From the NCBI GenBank assembly GCA_016901755.1, contig JACJKV010000002.1:1-64000 (forward strand): a stretch of DNA of 64,000 bases, written 5' to 3'. The position numbers were made by a program, and so were the translations under genes. The notes under the pieces were generated by a model. That model ran no database searches. It was not told where the DNA came from and worked only from the letters and a program-made list of their open reading frames with translations. Source of the DNA: Thomasclavelia spiroformis. Lineage in GTDB: Bacteria > Bacillota_I > Bacilli_A > Erysipelotrichales > Coprobacillaceae. Shown one piece after another: positions 18,628-27,272 of the stretch (positions within the stretch are counted from its first letter, which is position 1; each line of letters opens with the position of its first letter).

Positions 18628-19193
18628 TTTATCTGCAGCTGTTTTTCAGTTTTTTACAGATCGGCGCTTTTAGTTTTGGTGGTGGCTATGCAGCAATGCC
18701 ATTGATCCAAAATCAGATCGTTGATCTTCATCATTGGCTAAGTTTTTCTGAATTTACAGATCTGATTACTATTTCGCAGATGACACCGGGACCGATTGCG
18801 ATTAATTCGGCAACATTTGTTGGTATCAAAGTGGCTGGTATTCCCGGAGCCATTTGTGCTACCATTGGCTGTATTTTACCATCATGTCTCATTGTGACAC
18901 TGATTGCCTATTTTTATATGAAATATCGTCATCTTCGCTTTCTGCAGAATATTTTAAATTTTTTAAGACCGGCGGTCATTGCTTTGATTGCGACAGCGGG
19001 ATTGACAATCGTCGTTTCTGCTTTTTTTGGCAGTGAGGCAGTCATTGCTGCAGCGAATGTAAGAATTCATATGGTCGTTATTTTTGGTTTCTGTGTTTAT
19101 TTGCTGGGATGTAAAAAAGCTAATCCGATTTATGTTATGGTTTTATCAGGATTTCTGAATGTGGCTTATCAGTATCTTGTGACTTTATGTTAA
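18624..19193 (+). CDS. Chromate transporter family protein, second half (CHR domain)
   Basis: 189 residues, the second CHR domain: FSFGGGYAAMPLIQNQIV and TISQMTPGPIAINSATFVG. Overlaps the previous gene by 4 bases (ATGA), so both halves are probably made in equal amounts and dimerise with opposite topology, as expected for split CHR pairs. It ends the GH1-kinase-like-CHR gene string. Confidence 0.9.
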   Translation: MIYLQLFFSFLQIGAFSFGGGYAAMPLIQNQIVDLHHWLSFSEFTDLITISQMTPGPIAINSATFVGIKVAGIPGAICATIGCILPSCLIVTLIAYFYMKYRHLRFLQNILNFLRPAVIALIATAGLTIVVSAFFGSEAVIAAANVRIHMVVIFGFCVYLLGCKKANPIYVMVLSGFLNVAYQYLVTLC

Positions 19194-19270
19194 AGCATAT
19201 CAGTTGTGATTGAAGATGAGAAATATTACACTATAGTTAGTATTAAATATGTGAAGATAAGGAGAATAAG

Positions 19271-20935
19271 ATGAAAGTTGTTATTATTGGAGGTGTTGCT
19301 GCAGGGGCGACCTTTGCTGCAAGATTACGCAGATTAGACAAAAATGTCCAGATTGTTATTTTAGAAAAAGGAAAATATGTATCTTATGCTAACTGTGGGT
19401 TACCTTATTATGTATCAGGAGAAATTCCAACTAAGAATCAGCTTTTGCTGATGACACCAGAAATGTTTCATGACCGTTTTGATATTGATGTTAGGATCCA
19501 GCATGAAGTAATAAAGATTGATAGTGCACATCAATGTGTTGTCGTTAAAAATCATCAAAGTGATGAAAGTTATAAAGAAAATTACGATAAGCTAGTCATT
19601 GCTACGGGATCATCGCCATTACAGCTGTCGATTCCAGGAATCAGCCATCCTCACATTTATCAGCTGTGGACATTTGAAGATTTTGAGCGTATTAAAGCTG
19701 AAGTGAAACAGCATGATATAAAGACTGCCTGTATTATTGGTGGGGGATTTGTCGGGATTGAAACTGCTGAAAATCTCCGTCAATTAGGAGTCGATACTGA
19801 TATTGTTGAAATGGGAAAACAGGTTCTTAATAATATTGATTTTGAAATGATCCAGCCGATTCATAAAAAACTTGTTGAACAGGGCGTTCATCTTCATCTG
19901 CAGACGGAATTAAAAGCGTTTGAATCATGCCATGATCAGGTCAAGGTCATTACCAGTCGCTTTGAAAAAGTTTATGATATGGTCATTTTATCAGTAGGTG
20001 TTAAGCCTAACAGTCAGCTGGCGCAGGAAGCTGGAATTGCATGTAATGTGCGAGGGGGTATTATCGTCGATGATCATTTTGCGACCAATATCGCTGACAT
20101 TTATGCTATTGGCGATGTTATTGAAGTCGAAGATCTTATTTTACATCAGAAAACGATGATTCCATTAGCTGGTCCAGCCAATAAACAGGGACGCATCCTG
20201 GCCGACATCATTGCGGGCAGAGAAAAATCTTATCCTGGATCGCTGGGCAGCAGTATTATTAAGGTTTTCGATATGGCGGCAGCCAGCACCGGTCTTAATG
20301 AAAAACAGCTGAATAATTATGGCTGGAGAAGACATTGTGACTATCATGTTGTTATTGTTGAACAGAAGGCACATGCTGGTTACTATCCACAGGCAACACC
20401 CATTTATCTGAAAGTGATTTATGATCGTGATGGATATATCCTAGGTGGTCAGGTCGTTGGTCATGAAGGCGTTGATAAACGTATCGATATTCTTTCTACG
20501 GTTATTCATTATCATGGCCAGATCACTGATCTGCAGGATTTGCATATAGCCTATGCACCACCCTTTGCCATGGCTAAAGATGCGATCAATATGTTAGGTT
20601 ATGTCAGTGAAAATATTGCTGATGAAGATGTGATGTTTATTTTGCCAGATGAATATGAAACGGTCAAAGATGATGTCATTACTTTAGATGTGCGCGAAAA
20701 TATTGAAAGACAGGAAGGCTATATTGAAGGGTCTTATCATATTCCTTATGGTGAACTGATGCAAAGATATCAGGAACTGGACAGTCATAAAACAATCGTT
20801 ATTTACTGTGCTATGGGAGTAAGAGCATATAATTGTGCACGGATCCTTATGCAAAGAGGCTATCAGGATGTTTTTGTATTAAGTGGTGGATATTTATTTT
20901 ATCAGGATTACTGTTTTGATCCTGATAAGCATTAA
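19271..20935 (+). CDS. CoA-disulfide reductase / rhodanese fusion (pyridine nucleotide-disulfide oxidoreductase)
   Basis: 554 residues. FAD-binding GGVAAGATFAARLRRLD at 7-23, single redox cysteine Cys42 in YANCGLPYY, NAD-binding IIGGGFVGIETAENL near 156-170, second FAD motif IYAIGDVIEV near 278, dimerisation domain, then a C-terminal rhodanese domain (about 460-554) with Cys513 in IYCAMGVRAY. This architecture is known for CoADR-Rhd enzymes reducing CoA disulfides, persulfides or polysulfides. AAGGAG lies 6 bases upstream. A single-gene unit with its own terminator. Confidence 0.93.
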   Translation: MKVVIIGGVAAGATFAARLRRLDKNVQIVILEKGKYVSYANCGLPYYVSGEIPTKNQLLLMTPEMFHDRFDIDVRIQHEVIKIDSAHQCVVVKNHQSDESYKENYDKLVIATGSSPLQLSIPGISHPHIYQLWTFEDFERIKAEVKQHDIKTACIIGGGFVGIETAENLRQLGVDTDIVEMGKQVLNNIDFEMIQPIHKKLVEQGVHLHLQTELKAFESCHDQVKVITSRFEKVYDMVILSVGVKPNSQLAQEAGIACNVRGGIIVDDHFATNIADIYAIGDVIEVEDLILHQKTMIPLAGPANKQGRILADIIAGREKSYPGSLGSSIIKVFDMAAASTGLNEKQLNNYGWRRHCDYHVVIVEQKAHAGYYPQATPIYLKVIYDRDGYILGGQVVGHEGVDKRIDILSTVIHYHGQITDLQDLHIAYAPPFAMAKDAINMLGYVSENIADEDVMFILPDEYETVKDDVITLDVRENIERQEGYIEGSYHIPYGELMQRYQELDSHKTIVIYCAMGVRAYNCARILMQRGYQDVFVLSGGYLFYQDYCFDPDKH

Positions 20936-20964
20936 AAAACAAGGTGTGATCACCTTGTTTTTTT
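20934..20964. terminator. Bidirectional terminator
   Basis: AAAAAACAAGGTG / CACCTTGTTTTTT around a TGAT loop. It lies between the CoADR gene and the convergent IIB-ROK gene. Confidence 0.88.
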
Positions 20965-22366
20965 AGCTGTTGTAATGCTGAGCACAAAGATGGGTAACAC
21001 CATCAAGCATCAGCAGGTGAACTTCTTTGACATAGATGAGTTCTGGCATGTATTCTTCAGGAATAAAATTGAGCAGACTGACTTTCAGTTCTTTCATGTC
21101 TGGAGTCATTGGGGAAAAGACAACGACAACTTCTGGTCCATAAAGGCAGATTGAAGGAAGCAGTGATTTGGTGACAAGTTCCAAAGCGCCTAAATGGTTC
21201 CATGCCAGTTTATGATATTCATCAGAAAACTGCATACGGGGCAGAAAGAATTTGATTTCGCCAGCAATACCGTTTTTACCGATGATGAGCTGATCGTTAG
21301 CTATCACTCCCTGGCCACCTACACCATAGCCAAAAGGCTGAGAGTGAAAGAGAATATGATGATATTCAGGATGTTCCAGGGCAAAACCAGCGACAGCGGC
21401 ATTATTGTTGTTAGTGACATAAACGGGGATATGATATTTTTCCTGGAATTTCTGTTTCATATCGATTGGATTTTCTGAAAAAGCCTGATATTTTAATATC
21501 TTATGATCGTTGACAATACCTGGTACAGCAATGCTGATAATATCGATGTAGGAATGTTTCAGCAGTAAGGTATCAATGATATCATAAAGATCGTTAATGT
21601 TCATTTTGGCTTTGATGATCAGATGACTGTCCATCACTTCACATTTTTCACTAAGGCGATAATAGGTTCTTGACTGCGCTTTGTTATTGACAATAACGAT
21701 AGACAGGATCCTTTTTTCATATTCAAAGCAGTGCTGCTTTTTTTCCTGAACTTTCCGAAGCTTTTGCTGGGCATACTGCTGTTCTTCTTTTTGGATAAAC
21801 TGAATGGCGGCCATGGCATCATAGGCACCAAAAACAGCGGTAGGAATCTGTAATACCAGTTTATCAGGCAGACTTTCTTTCAGCTTATTTAGCATATAGC
21901 CGATTTGCGGTGCCAGTAAGATAATGTCATAACGGCTGACTTCTTCATAAATAGACATGTAGGATACGGCATCAAAGTGATAATCGATGTTAAGTGATGA
22001 AGCCGTTTCATTGAGCTGCTGGGCAAACATCGCGGTTGTCAGTCCGGCAGAACATGACAGCAGAACGTTCACGGTTTTTTCATTTTGCAAAGCAAGCAGC
22101 GTTTCTACCATTTCATCATACAGTTTTTTGGCATGGGCTTCATCGTTGAGTTCAAAATGCAGATAAAATCGTGTGGAATCGTCTTTTTTGGCGATAACTG
22201 AAAATTCTATGATCATACTGTCTTCGACTTCGGTAAAAGTAATGGTGGCTTTACCAAAGTCACTGTCAAGTTCTACAACTTCATCGCTGGTGATGTTGAT
22301 GGTATAATCATTTTCCTGGTGCTGGCAGATCCAGTTTTTAAATTCTGTGGCTGTTATTTGTATCAT
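20963..22366 (-). CDS. PTS IIB-like domain fused to a ROK-type (ASKHA) domain
   Basis: 467 residues in three parts. Residues 1-95: unrecognised, beta-rich and acidic. Residues 98-192: complete cellobiose-type IIB domain with VNVLLSCSAGLTTAMF, phosphorylatable Cys105, and YDIILLAPQIGYML. Residues about 218-467: ROK/NagC-like ASKHA domain with AVPGIV (280-285), NNNNAAVAGFAL (319-330), GYGVGGQGVIAND (346-358) and GIAGEI (366-371). The ROK catalytic Asp of the NDANAA motif reads Asn, and the ROK zinc CxCGxxGC motif is absent, so it is probably a sensor rather than a sugar kinase. No helix-turn-helix is visible. Downstream of the CorC-type gene on the same strand, separated by a terminator. Confidence 0.85.
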   Translation of the reverse strand: MIQITATEFKNWICQHQENDYTINITSDEVVELDSDFGKATITFTEVEDSMIIEFSVIAKKDDSTRFYLHFELNDEAHAKKLYDEMVETLLALQNEKTVNVLLSCSAGLTTAMFAQQLNETASSLNIDYHFDAVSYMSIYEEVSRYDIILLAPQIGYMLNKLKESLPDKLVLQIPTAVFGAYDAMAAIQFIQKEEQQYAQQKLRKVQEKKQHCFEYEKRILSIVIVNNKAQSRTYYRLSEKCEVMDSHLIIKAKMNINDLYDIIDTLLLKHSYIDIISIAVPGIVNDHKILKYQAFSENPIDMKQKFQEKYHIPVYVTNNNNAAVAGFALEHPEYHHILFHSQPFGYGVGGQGVIANDQLIIGKNGIAGEIKFFLPRMQFSDEYHKLAWNHLGALELVTKSLLPSICLYGPEVVVVFSPMTPDMKELKVSLLNFIPEEYMPELIYVKEVHLLMLDGVTHLCAQHYNS

Positions 22367-22450
22367 AGATATTAGATCCTTTCATAAAAATCATCTTGCA
22401 TTTCTTTTATTATGTCATTTCAATGTGTCCTGTTCATGAATTGGGGCATC

Positions 22451-22481
22451 AAAAAAAAGCCTAGTTTTACTAGACTTTTTT
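22451..22481 (-). terminator. Terminator of the CorC-type gene
   Basis: Minus strand: AAGTCTAG, TAAAA loop, CTAGGCTT, followed by T6-8. It overlaps the end of the coding sequence. Confidence 0.75.
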
Positions 22482-23780
22482 AGTAATAATGACTTCTTTG
22501 ATACGGCGGTCTTTGATTTTGATGATATGAAAGATCAGATCATCAATCTGTATTTTTTTGGTAGTGCCATCTTTAGGAATCGAACGCAGATGACTGTAAA
22601 TATAGCCGCCGATGGTGTTATAGTCTTCATCCTGAGGGAAATCAATTGCCAGCGCTTTGGATAGTTCTTCAAGATCGGTATTTCCCTGAACTCGCCACTG
22701 GTGATCGGTAATCTGCTGGATATGAGGAGTTTCTCTAGAATCATGCTCATCATAGATATTACCGAAAATTTCTTCTACCAGATCTTCTAATGTGATAATA
22801 CCACTGATGCTGCCAAATTCATCTATCGCAACAGCAAAATGAATATTTTTGTTTTGCATATCAGCAAACAAATCATCAGCACGCATGGAATCAGGAATGA
22901 AATACGGTTTGGTAAGAATATCTCTCAATGGTTTGTTTTGAATCTGAAGATTGAGCAGATAGTCTTTAACGTGCAGGATACCGATAATGTTTTCTTCTTC
23001 TTTTTCATAGACCGGATAACGGGATAATCCGCTTTGCTGAATAAGCTGCAGGATTTCCTCTTGTGTCGCCTGTACGTTGATAAAGACGACATCGACTGAA
23101 GGGGTCATGATTTCAGAAATATCGGTATCATCAAAATCAAAGATATTCTGCAGCCATTCGCTTTCATCTTCATCGAGGATACCATGTTTTTCACCAAGTT
23201 CGATCATGGACAGAATTTCTTCTTCAGTGACCTGATCTTCTTCAGCCTCGGTTTTAAGATGCAGCAGTTTTAAGACGATATTAGTTGAAAATGATAAAAA
23301 ACGTATCACTGGGCTCATGACTTTAGATAAAAAGATGACGGTTCCACTCGATACTTTTGCGACTTCGTAAGGTTTTTGCATCGCTATTCTTTTAGGCACC
23401 AGTTCTCCTAAAATCAAAGTAAAATAAGACAGAATGATCGTGATCAAAATGACGGAAATAGTATCTAAGACATGAAATGGGATCATGGTGATATTCATAT
23501 CCTGATATAGCCAGTCAACAATCAGATCGGAAAAATTATCAGCCGCAAACGCACTGGCTAGAAATCCAGCCAAAGTGATACCTATTTGAATTGTTGACAG
23601 AAATCCCGCAGGTTCCTGTAAAAGCAGTAATAAGCGCTTCGCTGTTTTTTCCCCTTTTTCAGCTTTTTTCTTCAGCTGCGTTTTATTGACTGACAGTACC
23701 GCTATTTCGGTAGCAGCAAAAAAAGCATTTAAAAAAATCAAAATGACCTGTAATAGTAATTGCGAGGGTATTGAATCCAT
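22470..23780 (-). CDS. CNNM/CorC (HlyC/CorC, TlyC-type) transporter
   Basis: 436-residue membrane protein. N-terminal DUF21/CNNM domain (four hydrophobic segments, FFAATEIAVLSVNKTQL near 20-36), two CBS motifs (about 205-325, IMTPSVDVVFINVQATQEEI) and a C-terminal CorC_HlyC domain (about 345-430). The family transports Mg2+ and is linked to other divalent metals and haemolysis phenotypes. The 5' leader contains a yybP-ykoY Mn2+ riboswitch, which points to Mn2+ as regulator and perhaps substrate. AAGGAGA precedes the ATG. Confidence 0.92.
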   Translation of the reverse strand: MDSIPSQLLLQVILIFLNAFFAATEIAVLSVNKTQLKKKAEKGEKTAKRLLLLLQEPAGFLSTIQIGITLAGFLASAFAADNFSDLIVDWLYQDMNITMIPFHVLDTISVILITIILSYFTLILGELVPKRIAMQKPYEVAKVSSGTVIFLSKVMSPVIRFLSFSTNIVLKLLHLKTEAEEDQVTEEEILSMIELGEKHGILDEDESEWLQNIFDFDDTDISEIMTPSVDVVFINVQATQEEILQLIQQSGLSRYPVYEKEEENIIGILHVKDYLLNLQIQNKPLRDILTKPYFIPDSMRADDLFADMQNKNIHFAVAIDEFGSISGIITLEDLVEEIFGNIYDEHDSRETPHIQQITDHQWRVQGNTDLEELSKALAIDFPQDEDYNTIGGYIYSHLRSIPKDGTTKKIQIDDLIFHIIKIKDRRIKEVIITKKV

Positions 23781-23823
23781 AATTGCATTCTCCTTTATGA
23801 TTGGGCTTCAATGTTTGTGATAT

Positions 23824-23946
23824 AAAAAAAGACAAATACCACAACATCGTAATAAAAGTCTCGTTATTCAATATAAAACCGGCCTGATTTTAAGGCGTGA
23901 TGACGATTATATAACATCATAAGCTGATGCTAACTACTCCCTTTTA
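23824..23946 (-). promoter_or_regulatory. yybP-ykoY (Mn2+) riboswitch
   Basis: Minus-strand leader of the CorC-type gene. It has the conserved AAAAGGGAGTAG 5' strand, the CGTCATCACGCC internal motif, AGGCCGG on the opposing arm and the AACGAGACTTTT 3' strand, which closes P1 with AAAAG at the 5' end. A hairpin beginning at AGAC and ending GTCT, then T7 (ending 23824), provides the expression-platform terminator. In established cases Mn2+ binding turns genes on by preventing termination. Confidence 0.88.
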
Positions 23947-23953
23947 TGCTTTT

Positions 23954-23981
23954 ATTTTATCATATTGCATGTCACTGTCAA
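23954..23981 (-). promoter_or_regulatory. Promoter of the Mn2+ riboswitch transcript
   Basis: Minus strand TTGACA (23981-23976), 16-base spacer, TAAAAT (23959-23954). The start site would fall just before the riboswitch. Confidence 0.7.
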
Positions 23982-24017
23982 TATTGCTATGATAATACTA
24001 GTAAAGGTGTGAGAAAA

Positions 24018-24413
24018 TTGAAGCTTAAATTAATAGAATATATCGATTCAAATCTGCCTCAGGGCATGACGCCTTATTATCTGTTTGTCATCATGGTCGA
24101 TGGTCAGGAAGCAGGAAGACTGACTTATCGTCCAGGTTCAATAGAAGAACATTATTTTGATGGTCATATTGGTTATCATATTGAACCAGAATTCAGAGGG
24201 CATCATTATGCTTTTGAGGCCTGCTGTCTGCTGCAGCAGGAAATGAATTTTCATCAGGTCATTTTGACCTGTGATCCCCATAATATAGCTTCTTTAAAGA
24301 CGATTCAAAGATTAAATGCGCGTTATCTTGAAACCAGGACCATCCCATCATCTTGGCGTCGTTTTTTTACGCCAGATGAAAAAGAAAAAATGATTTTTTT
24401 GTGGACGATATAA
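24018..24413 (+). CDS. GNAT-family N-acetyltransferase
   Basis: 131 residues from TTG 24018, chosen for the AAAGGTG site 8-14 bases upstream. GNAT features: IGYHIEPEFRGHHYAFEACC (beta4 and acetyl-CoA loop, with R/G-x-G-x-A degenerate as EFRGHHYA), then VILTCDPHNIASLKTIQRL (beta5, alpha4). The substrate is unknown. A GTG at 24009 is an alternative start but lies too close to the ribosome binding site. 12 bases before a HAD gene, likely one operon. Confidence 0.82.
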   Translation: MKLKLIEYIDSNLPQGMTPYYLFVIMVDGQEAGRLTYRPGSIEEHYFDGHIGYHIEPEFRGHHYAFEACCLLQQEMNFHQVILTCDPHNIASLKTIQRLNARYLETRTIPSSWRRFFTPDEKEKMIFLWTI

Positions 24414-24425
24414 AAAGGAGACATT

Positions 24426-25097
24426 ATGAAAAACTATAAAGCCGTCATTTATGATATCGATGGTACTGTATTAAATACTTTAAAGATGAATATGTATCCC
24501 CTGATGAAAATTATCAAAGAAGAATTAAATGAAGACTGGACCTTTGAGGAAGTCTTGAAATTTGCTTCTTATCCGGGCATGAAAGTGATGGAAGAACTCA
24601 ATATTAAAGATCAGGAAGGTACATATCAGCGTTGGGTGCGTTATGTCAATGAATATGAAGAGGGAGCTACCCTGTATCCTGGTTTTGAACGTGTGTTTGC
24701 GACTTTTGATGCTGTGGGAATGATCCAGGCCGTTGTTTCAGCCAAGACTCAGGCGCAGTATCAGATCGATATGGCAGATAAGGGATTAGATCGTTTTATG
24801 AAAACTGCTATTCTGGCTGATGATACGATCAGACATAAGCCAGATCCAGAACCATTGCTTTTATGTCTGAAAAGACTGAATATGCATCCTGAAGATGTGA
24901 TTTATATTGGTGATGCCAGATCTGATGCGCTGGCAGCTAAAAATGCCGGTATTGATTTTGGATATGCCAAATGGGGCAATGTTGCCAAAGAAACAATGGC
25001 AGATGCTGCATTTGTTTTTGAATCTCCAGAAGATCTGCTGGAACTGATGCCATGTCATAGCGAGAAAGAAAAAAATGCTTTCAGGCAAAATTTATGA
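24426..25097 (+). CDS. HAD-superfamily hydrolase (phosphoglycolate phosphatase-like)
   Basis: 223 residues. HAD motif I YDIDGTVLNT (Asp9 nucleophile and Asp11 region), cap domain, motif II in VVSAKTQ, motif III lysine in HKPDPEPLLL and motif IV IGDARSDALAAKNAG. AAAGGAG lies upstream. Likely a small phosphatase acting on a phosphosugar or similar compound. The end overlaps the acetyltransferase reading frame by 23 bases. Confidence 0.92.
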   Translation: MKNYKAVIYDIDGTVLNTLKMNMYPLMKIIKEELNEDWTFEEVLKFASYPGMKVMEELNIKDQEGTYQRWVRYVNEYEEGATLYPGFERVFATFDAVGMIQAVVSAKTQAQYQIDMADKGLDRFMKTAILADDTIRHKPDPEPLLLCLKRLNMHPEDVIYIGDARSDALAAKNAGIDFGYAKWGNVAKETMADAAFVFESPEDLLELMPCHSEKEKNAFRQNL

Positions 25098-25648
25098 CTG
25101 TGGTGATCAAAAACTGCTGAAGCAGTGGCATTTGGCTAAAGATCTGGTCAAAGCCTATAATTTATGTGACTTGGCTGATGAAGAGGGTAAAACCAGAATA
25201 CTGAAAGAACTTTTGGGTGATTTTAATGATCAGTTATGGATCACGCCACCATTTTATGCAGACTATGGTAAAAATATTTATTTTGGAAAAAACTGTGAAG
25301 TCAATATGAATTGTACTTTTTTAGATGATAATATCATTTATATTGGTGATAATGCCCTGATTGCATCGAATGTCCAGATTTATACTGCTTTTCATCCTAC
25401 CCATATGCTTGATCGTTTTGGTGAAATGAAAGCAGATGGTTCATTTGCTTTCTGTAAAACGCAGACCAAACCAGTTATTATTAAAGATAATGTCTGGATC
25501 AGTGGGGGGGACGGTTATTTTACCGGGAGTAACCATAGGCCAAAATACGGTCATTGGTGCTGGCAGCGTAGTTACCAGAGATATTCCTGATAATGTTATT
25601 GCGTATGGTAATCCATGTCGGGTAGTTAAGGAAAACCTTAGAAAATAA
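25075..25648 (+). pseudogene. Maltose/galactoside O-acetyltransferase family gene, frameshifted in a G7 tract
   Basis: Left-handed beta-helix acetyltransferase. The N-terminal maltose-acetyltransferase domain (MLSGKIYDCGDQKLLKQW) and hexapeptide repeats run in frame up to DNVWISGG. At 25504-25510 there is a run of seven G; removing one would continue as [12 protein letters not shown] and reach the normal C-terminus ([16 protein letters not shown]) at 25648. As written the frame reads on to an abnormal stop at 25590. The simplest reading is a +1 slip in the G tract: mutation, phase-variable switching or sequence error. Confidence 0.85.
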
Positions 25649-25772
25649 TAACCTGATGATAAGATGAACTTTATATTTCTTCGTTTTATAAAAAAGAAAT
25701 GTAAAAGAAAAGTTAAGAATGATGCAGTTATGTTAAGAAATTGTAAAGAATAATGAAGTTCAGGTAAAGCGC

Positions 25773-25801
25773 TTGACGATAAAAATAGCATATGTTAGAT
25801 T
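25773..25801 (+). promoter_or_regulatory. Promoter of the ktr leader
   Basis: TTGACG (25773-25778), 17-base spacer, TAGATT (25796-25801). The predicted start coincides with the beginning of the structured leader. Confidence 0.65.
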
Positions 25802-25804
25802 GTA

Positions 25805-25930
25805 CTTGTTGAATATGTGGTGGAGTCTGTCATAAAGCAATAGCTTTATTTATTCAACGGACAAGCGATAAGTCATTTTTAAATTTGATGACGAAAGACA
25901 GATTCTTTTTTAGAATTTGTCTTTTTTATT
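25805..25930 (+). promoter_or_regulatory. Structured leader with terminator upstream of ktrB (attenuator or riboswitch-like)
   Basis: CTTG-TTGAATA (25805-25815) pairs with TATTCAA-CGGA-CAAG (25851-25865). The enclosed part holds GTGGTGGAGTCTGTC and a small hairpin AAAGC-AATA-GCTTT. Next comes GTCAT / ATGAC (25872-25892 region) and then a terminator GACAGATTC / GAATTTGTC followed by T6, ending about 18 bases before the ktrB start codon. Architecture and position are those of a transcription-attenuating riboswitch. Key ydaO (c-di-AMP) consensus strings are not recognisable. Confidence 0.6.
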
Positions 25931-25945
25931 TTTTTAAGGAAAGAG

Positions 25946-27262
25946 ATGAGGACGATTTTAAATAGAATGAAACAGATCATCAGGAAATCTTCTCCGCCTC
26001 GACTGATAGCTGCTGGTTTTGCTTTCGTCATTCTGACAGGAGCATTACTGCTGCTTTTACCGATATCAGTGCGTGAGGGAGAAACGGTTTCGTTTGTTGA
26101 TGCATTATTTACTTCGACGAGTGCTGTTTGTGTAACAGGACTGATTGCTATTGATACAGCTGATCATTTTACAGTCTTTGGACGCTGTATCGTTGCTTTG
26201 CTGATTCAAATTGGAGGACTGGGCGTTACCTGTCTAGGGGTTTCTTTGATTCTGGCGGCAGGAAAACGTGTCAGTTTTAAAACCAGAACTATGATCAAGG
26301 AATCATGGAATGTCAGCAGTTATCAGGGTCTGGTCAGACTGGTCAAATATGTTTTGAAAATCACATTGATTTTTGAATTAATAGGAGCATTTTTCAGTTT
26401 TCTTGTATTCGTACAGGATTTTAAACCGCTGGATGCTTTAGGTATCAGCGTGTTTCATGCCATTGCAGCATTTAACAACTCTGGTTTTGATATTTTAGGT
26501 GGACTTAGAAATCTGATTCCATATCAGAATAACGTGATCTTAAATCTGATTACAGCTTTTCTGATCATTTCAGGTGGTATAGGCTTTCTGGTTATTCTTG
26601 ATATCAAAAACAAAAAGTGTTTTAAAAAACTGACATTGCATTCAAAAGTAGTAATTTCTACCAGTGCCATCTTGATCATTGGTGGAATGATTTTATTAAA
26701 AATGACTGAAAATATTACCTGGCTGGCTGCTTTTTTTCATAGCGTTTCAGCCAGAACGGCAGGCTTTTCAACTTATTCCTTAGGGAATTTTACCAATGCG
26801 GGATTATTTGTTTTGATTATTCTGATGTTTATTGGAGCGTCACCGGGTTCAACAGGTGGCGGAATCAAGACCAGTACCATCTTTGTGATGTTTCAGACAA
26901 TCAGAAGTGTTGTCAGACATCAGCATTGCATGGCTTATAAAAGAAGGATCGAAGACAGTCTTATCAGACAGGCTTTTGTGGTTGCTTTTTTATCACTGTG
27001 TATTGTCATCATCAGTACGTTTTTACTGATGATCGTTGAACCAGATCTGTCTTTTATGCAGCTGCTGTTTGAAAGTACATCAGCCTTTGGTACCGTGGGA
27101 CTTTCTACTGGTATTACCCCAGATTTATGTGATCTAGCTAAAATGATCGTTATCATGACGATGTATGTGGGTCGTTTAGGGGTCATGACGGTAGCTACTT
27201 TAGGTACTTATAAGGAACCATCAACCGCAACATTTACTACAGAAGAAATTACGATAGGTTAG
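25946..27262 (+). CDS. ktrB: K+ transporter KtrB/TrkH family, membrane subunit
   Basis: 438-residue polytopic membrane protein with four M1-P-M2 repeats. Selectivity-filter regions include DALFTSTSAVCVTGL near 52-66, AFNNSGFDILGG near 175, SARTAGFSTYS near 270 and TSAFGTVGLSTGI near 378; each filter glycine is visible (VTGL, NSGF, TAGF, TVGL). K+ (possibly Na+-coupled) uptake. AAGGAAAGAG precedes the ATG. Forms an operon with ktrA, 10 bases downstream, under the structured leader. Confidence 0.94.
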   Translation: MRTILNRMKQIIRKSSPPRLIAAGFAFVILTGALLLLLPISVREGETVSFVDALFTSTSAVCVTGLIAIDTADHFTVFGRCIVALLIQIGGLGVTCLGVSLILAAGKRVSFKTRTMIKESWNVSSYQGLVRLVKYVLKITLIFELIGAFFSFLVFVQDFKPLDALGISVFHAIAAFNNSGFDILGGLRNLIPYQNNVILNLITAFLIISGGIGFLVILDIKNKKCFKKLTLHSKVVISTSAILIIGGMILLKMTENITWLAAFFHSVSARTAGFSTYSLGNFTNAGLFVLIILMFIGASPGSTGGGIKTSTIFVMFQTIRSVVRHQHCMAYKRRIEDSLIRQAFVVAFLSLCIVIISTFLLMIVEPDLSFMQLLFESTSAFGTVGLSTGITPDLCDLAKMIVIMTMYVGRLGVMTVATLGTYKEPSTATFTTEEITIG

Positions 27263-27272
27263 GAGAGCAGAT

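Noticed and set aside
25441-25791. 116-codon minus-strand ORF over the acetyltransferase 3' end
   Set aside because: Antisense to conserved hexapeptide-repeat sequence, no ribosome binding site, no recognisable domain.
25805-25930. ydaO/c-di-AMP riboswitch at ktrB
   Set aside because: The context is right, but the conserved ydaO strings could not be found, so it is reported only as an unidentified structured leader.
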